Shown in pieces: positions 8,114 through 16,172 of a stretch of 37,218 nucleotides of DNA. Made by a program: the position numbers and the translations under genes. The notes beneath the pieces were generated by a model, which saw only the letters and a program-made list of their open reading frames with translations, searched no databases and was not told the DNA's origin. The DNA comes from Vreelandella subterranea (GTDB taxonomy: Bacteria; Pseudomonadota; Gammaproteobacteria; Pseudomonadales; Halomonadaceae): assembly GCF_900111305.1 (NCBI RefSeq), contig NZ_FOGS01000010.1, positions 1 to 37,218 of the forward strand. The letters are read 5' to 3'. The stretch's first letter is position 1, and each line of letters starts with the position of its first letter.

Positions 8114-8983
8114 CTATGATTGACGCCTTTGCTGCCAGCCTAGCCCAGCCAGAATAAGCACCAGGCCTACCAAGGTTGAAGGATAAATCGACTCACCAAC
8201 GACTACAAACAGTAACAAAAGCGACACCGGGGGCGAAAGAAAGATCAGGTTTGCAACCTTGGCGGTGCGTGACACCTTATGAACCGCGAGCTGCCACAAA
8301 ATAAAGGCGATCCCCATCTCGAACAGGCCCACATAAATACCGGCCATCAGCGCCGAGCCGCCATGCCACTGAAACCCTGGCCCCCATAACAGCAACAGCG
8401 TCAAAACCGGCAACCCAACGGTGAAGTTTTGCCACTGGCCCACCAAGGGCTGGCGTTTGTCGCGGGCATTGAGCAGCCAGTAAAGCGCCCACAGCAGCGT
8501 GGACGCTAGCGCAAAGGCCACGCCAAGCGGGTCGGCAAAGTGGACATCGAACACATTGCCACGGGTGGCGATCACCCAGACGCCCGCGTAGGCGACCAGC
8601 CCAGCGGCGACATCCTTGACGGTCAGGCGGTGCCCCAAAAGCGGTACCGCCAGAAACGCCATGGCCAGTGCCCAGGTATAATTCAGCGCCATGGCTTCCT
8701 GGCCGGGCAGCCGATCATAGGCGGCAAACAGCACCAGATAATAGGCAACCGGGTTCATAAGCCCGGCCCAGGCAGCGGTTTTCCAGCCGCTGTTTAGCGC
8801 TATTCTGGCGTTACCCTGGTACACCACCAGAATGCCCATCAGCAGCCAGGAGACCAACACCGCCAGCCACATCAGTTCCAGGGGCGACATCCAGGTCAAG
8901 GCCACCTTGAAAGCGGTGGCGACGGTAGACCAGAGGGCAACCGCCCCCAAGCCATATAGAATTGCTTGGCGGTCCTGATTCAT
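8114..8983 (-). CDS. EamA/DMT-superfamily transporter
   Basis: A 289-residue inner-membrane protein with about ten hydrophobic helices in two homologous halves, typical of EamA (DMT) carriers. The first half includes GLGAVALWSTVATAFKVAL. The second begins near ADPLGVAFALASTLLWALYWLLNA, and the protein ends in a basic WQQRRQS tail. These families export amino acids or other small metabolites, but the substrate cannot be read from sequence. Its start overlaps the stop of the Rdx-like gene by four bases (ATGA), so the two form a small operon. Confidence 0.85.
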   Translation of the reverse strand: MNQDRQAILYGLGAVALWSTVATAFKVALTWMSPLELMWLAVLVSWLLMGILVVYQGNARIALNSGWKTAAWAGLMNPVAYYLVLFAAYDRLPGQEAMALNYTWALAMAFLAVPLLGHRLTVKDVAAGLVAYAGVWVIATRGNVFDVHFADPLGVAFALASTLLWALYWLLNARDKRQPLVGQWQNFTVGLPVLTLLLLWGPGFQWHGGSALMAGIYVGLFEMGIAFILWQLAVHKVSRTAKVANLIFLSPPVSLLLLFVVVGESIYPSTLVGLVLILAGLGWQQRRQS

Positions 8984-9249
8984 CGGTCGGTATGACCGAG
9001 GTTGCGGGCTGGTTCAACCTGGTCTCGCACCCGCTGCTTGAGGGTTTTTATATCCGGGAAGCCGTCATCACGCTTGCGCTCCCATAGCAGAGCATCGTCG
9101 CACCAGATTTCGAAGGTGCCGCCGTGACTTGGGCAAAGCGCCACTTCGCCCAGCGCTTCGCCGAAGGTGGAGAGCAACTCCTGTGCATACCAACCGCTGC
9201 GTAGCAGCCACTGGCATTGCGTGCAATAGCGGATTTGAATGCGCGACAT
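8980..9249 (-). CDS. SelT/SelW/SelH (Rdx) family thioredoxin-like protein
   Basis: An 89-residue protein starting MSRIQIRYCTQCQW. The CxxC redox pair is Cys9/Cys12, in the position where eukaryotic and some bacterial homologues carry CxxU, so this is a cysteine form. GGTFEIWCDDALLWERK followed by FPDIKTLKQRVRD are the other family landmarks. The biochemical role of bacterial Rdx proteins is poorly defined; a thiol redox function is inferred. It is translationally coupled to the downstream DMT transporter. The TGTACT-rich divergent region lies just upstream. Confidence 0.88.
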   Translation of the reverse strand: MSRIQIRYCTQCQWLLRSGWYAQELLSTFGEALGEVALCPSHGGTFEIWCDDALLWERKRDDGFPDIKTLKQRVRDQVEPARNLGHTDR

Positions 9250-9335
9250 CCTTGAGCTCCTTGACGAGACTCGCCATTATCCATGAGATGTATTATCTGC
9301 GGGTATTAACGTCCGCGTGTGCTAAGAGTACCTGA

Positions 9336-9407
9336 TGTACTACATGTACTTGGTCTGCATGTACTTGGACTGTGTGTACTTGGACTGCGTAAGTTAAAGA
9401 GTGTACT
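9336..9407. repeat. TGTACT repeat array in a divergent intergenic region
   Basis: Three 15-base direct repeats of the form TGTACTTGGWCTGYR lie at 9345-9359, 9360-9374 and 9375-9389. Further TGTACT copies are at 9336-9341 and 9402-9407, making five in 72 bases. The array lies between the minus-strand Rdx/DMT operon and the plus-strand MFS gene, where a shared operator would sit. Confidence 0.7.
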
Positions 9408-9464
9408 GAATAACACGGCTCGTCAAAACGAGCCGCCCAGGACGACGACTGCCAAGGAGCCCTG

Positions 9465-10778
9465 ATGGCTAGACATGACCTTTCTGAATCGCGCATCTAC
9501 GAGTGGCTGACCGGCGACGAGGATAGCCGGATGTGCGATGACATTCCCGAGAGCGCCTGCCATGAGCAACCGCGTAACTTCATGCTGCATTTATGGGCAG
9601 CATTGGGCAATAAGCTGGCGGATGAGCTGTCCAGCGCGCGCCTGGTATTGCCCTGGCTGATGGGCATCATCGGCGCACCGATATGGATGGTCGGGCTTCT
9701 GGTGCCTATTCGTGAGTCCGGGGCATTGTTGCCGCAGATCTTTGTGGCGGGCTTCATTCGCCTCAAGCCGCAACGCAAGTGGGTGTGGGTGGCCGGTGCG
9801 ACCCTCCAGGCGCTAGCGGCACTCGCGCTGGCAGGGTTGGCGCTGTGGAGCAGTGGTAGCCTGGGAGGCAGTCTGGTGTTGTTGGCGCTGGTCATGCTGT
9901 CGCTGGCCCGGGGGCTTTCGTCCATCGCCACCAAGGATGTCATGGGCAAGACCATTGCCAAACGCCGCCGCGGCACCCTGATGGGGTGGAGCGGCAGTGT
10001 TGCCGGAGCGGCCACCCTGGCCGCCGGGGGCGTATTGATACTTCTGGGTGATTCTCCTGGCAGTTTGACGCTTGCAGCGCTGCTTGGCATTGCAGCACTG
10101 GGCTGGGCCGTTAACGGGATCTGTGCCGCCCGCATCGAGGAAACGCCGGGCGCGGTTGAAGGGGGTGAAAATGCCTGGGACAGCATCAAGCTGGGGCTTT
10201 CGTTACTCAAGGAAGATCGCACCTTCTTGCATTTCAACCTGTGCAGGGCGCTGTTGCTTTCCAGTGCCTTGGGCCTCCCCTACCTGGCGCTGCTTGGCCA
10301 ACAGCAAAGCGGCAGTGAGCTGAGCAGCCTTGGGCTACTGGTCGTGGTATCCGGCCTGGCCGCCATGGTAGCAAGCCCCGTTTGGGGCAAGCGCGCTGAC
10401 CGGTCCAGCCGAGGCGTTATGCGCGATGCCGCCATCGGCACGGCCGTGTGCTGTTTGCTGGGGGCTGGCATTGCGTGGCTGCCAGCCGTCGTTTCCGAGC
10501 ACATATGGCCCTACGCGCTAGTCTACGCCGCGCTGGTGATTGTTCATCACGGCGTGCGTCTGGGTCGCAAAACCTACCTGGTCGATATGGCCAGTCAGGA
10601 TAATCGTGCCCTCTATGTGGCGCTCTCGAATACCTTGACGGGCGTGCTGATGCTGCTGGTAGGCGGGCTGGTCGGCCTTCTGGCCCAGTGGCTGGGCAGT
10701 AGCGCCTTGCTGCTCGTTTTATCCGCCACCGCCCTGGCGGCGATGTTCAGTGCCCTGCATCTGCCGGAGGCAGAGTGA
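9465..10778 (+). CDS. MFS transporter
   Basis: A 437-residue major facilitator protein. The start is supported by AAGGAG five bases upstream. An unusual soluble N-terminal extension of about 55 residues, acidic with two cysteines (EDSRMCDDIPESACHEQPR), precedes about twelve helices. The loop between helices 2 and 3 has the basic MFS-type character (FIRLKPQRKWVW), and a charged central loop is near residues 220-250. Drug or metabolite efflux is plausible but the substrate is unknown. It is divergent from the Rdx/DMT pair across the TGTACT repeats. Confidence 0.85.
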   Translation: MARHDLSESRIYEWLTGDEDSRMCDDIPESACHEQPRNFMLHLWAALGNKLADELSSARLVLPWLMGIIGAPIWMVGLLVPIRESGALLPQIFVAGFIRLKPQRKWVWVAGATLQALAALALAGLALWSSGSLGGSLVLLALVMLSLARGLSSIATKDVMGKTIAKRRRGTLMGWSGSVAGAATLAAGGVLILLGDSPGSLTLAALLGIAALGWAVNGICAARIEETPGAVEGGENAWDSIKLGLSLLKEDRTFLHFNLCRALLLSSALGLPYLALLGQQQSGSELSSLGLLVVVSGLAAMVASPVWGKRADRSSRGVMRDAAIGTAVCCLLGAGIAWLPAVVSEHIWPYALVYAALVIVHHGVRLGRKTYLVDMASQDNRALYVALSNTLTGVLMLLVGGLVGLLAQWLGSSALLLVLSATALAAMFSALHLPEAE

Positions 10779-10912
10779 CGTTCAGGATTGCAAAGCCGGG
10801 CAACGCTCGCCATGATGGTAACCAGGTGGCAGCCGTTAAGCGGCATTTTGCTATCATAAAAATTACGTGACAATACGCCACGATAGGTTTGGAGCTGCAA
10901 CAGGACCCCTTG

Positions 10913-11359
10913 ATGAAACGATCTCCCATGATCAGCCCCGCGTTGCTCGAACGCATGGTTGACGCCTCCGAGGACGGCATAGTGGTTGCTGAACAGGAAG
11001 GCGACGAAAACATCCTGATTTATGTCAACAAAGGCTTTGAACGCCTGACCGGTTACAGCGCCGATGAAATTTTATATCGGGACTGCCGTTTTTTGCAGAA
11101 TGAGGATCGCGACCAAGATCCTCTCAACGCGATTCGTGAGGCGCTGAATGCTGGCAAGCCTTCGCGGGAGGTGCTGCGCAACTATCGCAAAGACGGCACC
11201 ATGTTCTGGAATGAGCTGTCGATCACGCCGGTTTTCGACGAAGCCGACAATCTGATGTACTACATTGGCGTACAGAAAGATGTTACCGAGCGCATTGAAG
11301 CACAGCAGGCGTTAGCCGCACTCCAGGCCAAGCAGACAGACCCCAGAACAGAAAAATAA
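10913..11359 (+). CDS. Short LOV blue-light photoreceptor (PpSB1-LOV-like)
   Basis: A 148-residue single-domain PAS/LOV protein. The start ATG 10913 follows AGGA by seven bases; an upstream in-frame TTG is less likely. The flavin-adduct motif is DCRFLQ (57-62) with photoactive Cys58. Asn90 and Asn100 (RNYRKDG, FWNELSI) and Gln121 (IGVQKDV) are the conserved flavin-contacting residues. There is no kinase, GGDEF or HTH output domain, only short N- and C-terminal helices, as in the Pseudomonas putida short LOV proteins PpSB1/PpSB2. By alignment from memory, Arg66 matches PpSB1 Arg61, but Leu71 replaces PpSB1 Arg66, a position linked to very slow dark recovery. It should dimerise and switch on blue light. 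Its partner is unknown. Confidence 0.93.
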   Translation: MKRSPMISPALLERMVDASEDGIVVAEQEGDENILIYVNKGFERLTGYSADEILYRDCRFLQNEDRDQDPLNAIREALNAGKPSREVLRNYRKDGTMFWNELSITPVFDEADNLMYYIGVQKDVTERIEAQQALAALQAKQTDPRTEK

Positions 11360-11406
11360 AACGACAACGCTTGATCTTCAACCTAACCGGCGTTATATAG
11401 CGGCAA

Positions 11407-11424
11407 GGCGCTTGTCCAAGCGCC
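11407..11424 (+). other. GC-rich hairpin between LOV and PA3496-like genes
   Basis: GGCGCTTG (11407-11414) is the exact inverse of CAAGCGCC (11417-11424). The following bases (CATTGCTTTCT) are only mildly T-rich, so this is at best a weak terminator of the LOV transcript. Confidence 0.4.
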
Positions 11425-11516
11425 CATTGCTTTCTGTGGTTCTGGGACCGCTGTTGCGCTGGAAACCAGAAAGCCATAATGTCGCCGGCACGCCGGCTTG
11501 GGTTGGAGGGCCAGTC

Positions 11517-11732
11517 ATGAGCCGTAATCCCTTGAATCGTGAAATTTTCTCTCCTGAAGACGCTGAAGAGGACGACTTCGATTCCCCTGATGCCGTCAAT
11601 GACGAACACTACGGCCGTTCTCGACCGAGCAGCAAGGTCGATAGCCTGCGCGCTAGACGCCAGGTAGAGGCCTGGCTCGAAGAACGCCGCCTCAAACGTG
11701 CCATCGATGACAGCTGGGACGAAGAAGAGTAA
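11517..11732 (+). CDS. PA3496-family small acidic protein
   Basis: A 71-residue protein starting MSRNPLNREIF, with GGAGG seven bases upstream of ATG 11517. The N-terminal half is strongly acidic (EDAEEDDFDSPD) and the C-terminal half is a charged helix (RRQVEAWLEERRLKRAIDD) ending DEEE. This matches the pattern of the PA3496 family annotated as putative envelope-integrity proteins. There is no signal peptide or membrane segment, and its function is not established. Confidence 0.75.
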   Translation: MSRNPLNREIFSPEDAEEDDFDSPDAVNDEHYGRSRPSSKVDSLRARRQVEAWLEERRLKRAIDDSWDEEE

Positions 11733-11761
11733 TGGCAGCACCATAACTGCCTCCAGGCGAT

Positions 11762-11841
11762 GAGCCCTCCTTGGCTGGCCTTTCGTCACGCTGGGCTCTA
11801 TCATCTGCCTAATCGCCCAGCGGTGACGCTGGCATTTTTTT
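11762..11841 (+). terminator. Terminator/antiterminator-like structure upstream of ettA
   Basis: CCAGCG (11817-11822), a GTGA tetraloop and CGCTGG (11827-11832) are followed by CA and seven Ts (11835-11841), ending only 20 bases before the ettA start. The same left arm can instead pair with an upstream segment: 11784-11796 with 11815-11828, 13 base pairs with one bulged G. A third pairing, GAGCCC (11762-11767) with GGGCTC (11793-11798), competes with the antiterminator. It may simply terminate the PA3496-like transcript. The mutually exclusive folds also fit an attenuator. Confidence 0.55.
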
Positions 11842-11861
11842 CATCAACTATACGGATTTCC

Positions 11862-13523
<1,662 letters not shown>

Positions 13524-13529
13524 TAGCCT

Positions 13530-13627
13530 GGTCCGAACAACCCTTGGCGGGGGCGCTGTAAACCCCTCCATGGGCGCTACATTCGCCATCCATGGCGAAT
13601 AACCCCCGCTACGGGCTGATTCGGACC
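13530..13627. repeat. Nested palindromic intergenic element (REP/BIME-like)
   Basis: Three nested inverted repeats occupy 98 bases after ettA: outer GGTCCGAA (13530-13537) with TTCGGACC (13620-13627), middle GCGGGGG (13547-13553) with CCCCCGC (13603-13609), and a central ATTCGCCAT (13581-13589) with ATGGCGAAT (13592-13600). The layout suggests a dispersed palindromic element. Copy number elsewhere cannot be seen here. Confidence 0.65.
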
Positions 13628-13663
13628 TTGCGCAAGATAAGTTGAGTCTTTTTTAGTAAATTG

Positions 13664-13687
13664 AGCCCCGCCATGCGGGGCTTTTTT
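13664..13687 (+). terminator. Intrinsic terminator of ettA
   Basis: AGCCCCGC (13664-13671), loop CAT and GCGGGGCT (13675-13682) form a perfect GC-rich stem followed by TTTTTT (13682-13687). It lies just before the convergent coq7 stop codon and ends plus-strand transcription. Confidence 0.9.
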
Positions 13688-13705
13688 GTGGGTATCCGCC
13701 AGCGG

Positions 13706-14344
13706 TTAGCCGTGATACGTCGTTTTACTGACCGCCTTGAAGGCGCCGCGCATGAGCCACTGCACTGGCGCAGGCAGACTGACACCGCCCGCCTCCAGCG
13801 CCAGTTGGGCATGGTGGTTTTTCTCCACGGCCATTTTGCGAAGCAGGGTACGTGATGTCTGATCAGCCTTCGGCAGGCGTGACTGCTGATCACTGAACCG
13901 CTTGGCGGCTTGCGTTTCGCTGGCGGCCAGCAGCCCCATGCCAAGGCGCTCACTCAGTACACCCGTGGTCGCGCCAATACTCAGCGAGGCTATGTAGAAA
14001 CACGGAGCAAGCAGGCTTGTACGGCTATCCAGTTGCTGCAGCCGCTGGCTACACAAAGCCAGATGACCAAGATCATTGGTCGCAGATTGTTGCATTTGTG
14101 CGCTGGCATCCGGCCGTTGGGCAAACAGCCGCTGCCCCTGGTAAAGCCCTTGCAGGCACACTTCACCGCTGTGGTTGACGCGCATCATGCCCGCCACGTG
14201 GTGGGCCTCGAAGGCGGTCAGGGTTTCATCGGCTGACGCTACCGGCGCAGGCGCTTTCGAGCGCGCCGTGGGTGGCGCCAGCGTGCGCAGCGCACGGTCA
14301 AACTGATAGATCCATTGGTCAGAACGGGGGCATCGACGCCTCAT
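13706..14344 (-). CDS. coq7: COQ7-family demethoxyubiquinone hydroxylase
   Basis: A 212-residue di-iron hydroxylase of aerobic ubiquinone synthesis, acting at the penultimate ring hydroxylation. NHSGEVCLQGLYQGQ (57-71), the helix with HLALC, SIGATTGVLSERLGMG and NHHAQLALEAGG are family landmarks. Likely iron ligands are Glu61, Asp91/His94, Glu143 and Glu174/His177. Asp91 occupies a place usually held by Glu in the first ExxH motif. The start follows AAGGAG by six bases. It is convergent with ettA. Confidence 0.9.
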   Translation of the reverse strand: MRRRCPRSDQWIYQFDRALRTLAPPTARSKAPAPVASADETLTAFEAHHVAGMMRVNHSGEVCLQGLYQGQRLFAQRPDASAQMQQSATNDLGHLALCSQRLQQLDSRTSLLAPCFYIASLSIGATTGVLSERLGMGLLAASETQAAKRFSDQQSRLPKADQTSRTLLRKMAVEKNHHAQLALEAGGVSLPAPVQWLMRGAFKAVSKTTYHG

Positions 14345-14383
14345 GGCTCGCTCCTTGGCCGCGGGTCGTAAAGGTACGGTGAC

Positions 14384-14725
14384 TTACCCGGCGGGCCAGG
14401 TAAACTGACGCCCGCCGAGCAGGTGCATGTGAATATGATAGACCGTTTGACCGCCCATTTCGTTGCAGTTCATGACGACGCGGTAGCCGTCGTCGGCAAA
14501 GCCCTGCTCTTGGGCGAGTGTCGCCGCGGTATATTGCAGCCGACCAACGGTCGCCAGGTCATCGGCATGAATATCATTGAGCGTGGCAATGTGCTTCTTG
14601 GGGATAATCAACTGGTGCGTGGGTGCCTGGGGATTGATGTCGTTGAACGCCAGCACGTGCTCGTCTTCATAGACAATATCCGCAGGGATTTCGCGGTTGA
14701 TGATCTTGCAAAACAGACAGTCCAT
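14384..14725 (-). CDS. HIT-family purine nucleoside phosphoramidase (HinT-like)
   Basis: A 113-residue protein of HinT length. It begins CLFCKIINREIPADIVYEDE and ends with the histidine triad HIHMH (97-101). HinT enzymes hydrolyse adenosine 5'-phosphoramidates and acyl- or aminoacyl-AMP. GAGGAG lies five bases upstream of the start. It is 38 bases from coq7 and in the same direction. Confidence 0.92.
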   Translation of the reverse strand: MDCLFCKIINREIPADIVYEDEHVLAFNDINPQAPTHQLIIPKKHIATLNDIHADDLATVGRLQYTAATLAQEQGFADDGYRVVMNCNEMGGQTVYHIHMHLLGGRQFTWPAG

Positions 14726-14780
14726 AAAAGCTCCTCAGTGAGCGTGACCTGGCAACACAGGTAAACGGTTACCTGTGAGC

Positions 14781-15653
14781 CTAACGAAAACGCCGCTGTG
14801 ACAACAAGTGGCGCACCAACGGTGCCAGGATAAGCTCCATGGCCAGCGACATTCTGGCGCCGGGCACCACCAGGGTGTGGGGCCGGGTCATGAACGAATC
14901 CTTGATCATCGCCAATAGCCAGGGAAAGTCTACCGTGGAAGGGTCACGGAAGCGGATGACCACAAAGGATTCCGCATCCGTGGGGATGTCCTGCACCTCG
15001 AAGGGGTTGGAGGTATCCACCGTGGGCACGCGCTGGAAATTGATATGGGTGCGCGAAAACTGCGGTTGGATATAGCGCACATAGTCATCCATGCGGCCCA
15101 GAATGGTGTCGATGACCGCTTCCTGGGAGTAGCCGCGCATCTTGGTGTCGCGATCGATTTTCTGGATCCATTCCAGGTTCATGGTGGGTGCCACCCCCAC
15201 CAGCAGATCGACATGACGGGCAATGTCGTATTCTTCCGTTACCAGGCCACCGTGCAGGCCTTCGTAAAACAGCAAATCGGTCCCGCAGGGGAGCGACTGC
15301 CACTCCGTGAAGGTACCGACCTTGTGCCCCGCCTCGATCTTTTGTTTATCTTCGGCATGAATATAGTGCCTGAAGGTGCCTGTGCCATGCTCGCCGTATT
15401 CGATGAACAGGCCTTCGAGGCGATCCAGCAGGTTGGCTTCGACGGCAAAGTGCGACAGTTCGTTTTTGCGCTCGGGTTCTTCGCGGAACATGCGATGCAG
15501 TTCGTCGCGGGTATAGCGATGGAAGGCGTCGCCGTCGACCATGGCGGCGTGCACGTCTTCACGCAGGAACATACGCTCGAAGCTGCGCCGCACGGTGGTG
15601 GTACCGGCACCGGACGAGCCGGTGATGGCAATGATCGGATATTCACGGGACAT
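14781..15653 (-). CDS. Phosphoribulokinase (PrkB-like)
   Basis: A 290-residue class I-type phosphoribulokinase. The P-loop is GSSGAGTTT (12-20), followed by VDGDAFHRYTRDEL (substrate and metal site), FYEGLHGG and the VDLLVGVAPTMNLEWIQKIDRD region. The enzyme phosphorylates ribulose 5-phosphate to ribulose 1,5-bisphosphate. No RuBisCO or other Calvin-cycle gene is present in the window, so the context resembles the orphan prkB of heterotrophic enterobacteria, whose role is unclear. It starts three bases after the thioesterase stop, suggesting co-translation. Confidence 0.9.
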   Translation of the reverse strand: MSREYPIIAITGSSGAGTTTVRRSFERMFLREDVHAAMVDGDAFHRYTRDELHRMFREEPERKNELSHFAVEANLLDRLEGLFIEYGEHGTGTFRHYIHAEDKQKIEAGHKVGTFTEWQSLPCGTDLLFYEGLHGGLVTEEYDIARHVDLLVGVAPTMNLEWIQKIDRDTKMRGYSQEAVIDTILGRMDDYVRYIQPQFSRTHINFQRVPTVDTSNPFEVQDIPTDAESFVVIRFRDPSTVDFPWLLAMIKDSFMTRPHTLVVPGARMSLAMELILAPLVRHLLSQRRFR

Positions 15654-15656
15654 CGG

Positions 15657-16097
15657 TCAGGTGCCTCTTGCTTGCGCTAATGCCTGCACGACCGCCTCTG
15701 GTACTGTCACCGGGCGGCCCGACGCCATGTCAATCAGCAGTTGATTGATACGCGCGGTCGCCACTGCCTTGCCGCTTTCTGCATGGGCGATGCGCTGATA
15801 GACCATCAGCGCCTTGCCTTCGGGAGGCGGTACGGCGGTTTCGACCACCAGGGCATCCGGCCAGCGCGCTTCGCTTTGGTATTGCACCGCCAGGTCAGCC
15901 ACCACGCTGGGATAGCCCTGCATGTCCCACTCAGGCAGATCGAGGGCGGCAAACGCCTGGATGCGCGCCTCATGGAGCAGCGAGACCAGCGCATCGTGGC
16001 CGAGATGACGACCGTAGTTCATGTCCGTGACGCGGACGCTTAGCGAATGGCGATGAATGATCGCTGCGTCGGGAAAATCGAGCTGAACCCGTTCCAT
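15657..16097 (-). CDS. Acyl-CoA thioesterase, hotdog fold (4HBT family)
   Basis: I choose ATG 16097 (MERVQLDFPDAAII), seven bases after AAGGA, giving 146 residues. An in-frame ATG at 16157 has no ribosome-binding site and would translate through a 16-bp tandem duplication. The core VRVTDMNYGRHLGHDALVSLLHEAR matches the 4HBT/YbgC-type active-site helix with its Asp and the HLGH segment. It probably hydrolyses acyl-CoA thioesters; the substrate is unknown. It is followed closely by phosphoribulokinase. Confidence 0.85.
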   Translation of the reverse strand: MERVQLDFPDAAIIHRHSLSVRVTDMNYGRHLGHDALVSLLHEARIQAFAALDLPEWDMQGYPSVVADLAVQYQSEARWPDALVVETAVPPPEGKALMVYQRIAHAESGKAVATARINQLLIDMASGRPVTVPEAVVQALAQARGT

Positions 16098-16110
16098 CCA
16101 GTTATCCTTG

Positions 16111-16142
16111 TTGTGATCGGAAAGCGTTGTGATCGGAAAGCG
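16111..16142. repeat. 16-bp perfect tandem duplication
   Basis: TTGTGATCGGAAAGCG occurs at 16111-16126 and again at 16127-16142 with no gap. It lies just upstream of the thioesterase ribosome-binding site and explains the spurious in-frame N-terminal extension there. Confidence 0.9.
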
Positions 16143-16172
16143 AGGCAGGATGCCCATGCAACTATCAAAGCG

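Noticed and set aside
8980..9249. Possible selenoprotein (SelW-like).
   Set aside because: The redox motif is CTQC encoded by ordinary Cys codons; there is no in-frame UGA.
9345..9389. Short direct repeats considered as a CRISPR remnant.
   Set aside because: Units are 15 bp and directly abutting without spacers; no cas genes are present. The same applies to 21342-21404.
10779..10912. Search for a TGTACA light box upstream of the LOV gene.
   Set aside because: No TGTACA or N12-spaced half-sites are present between the MFS stop and the LOV start.
13524..13593. A 118-123 codon minus-strand frame across the ettA 3' end and the palindromic element.
   Set aside because: Its start lies inside the palindrome and the rest is antisense to the ettA C-terminus.
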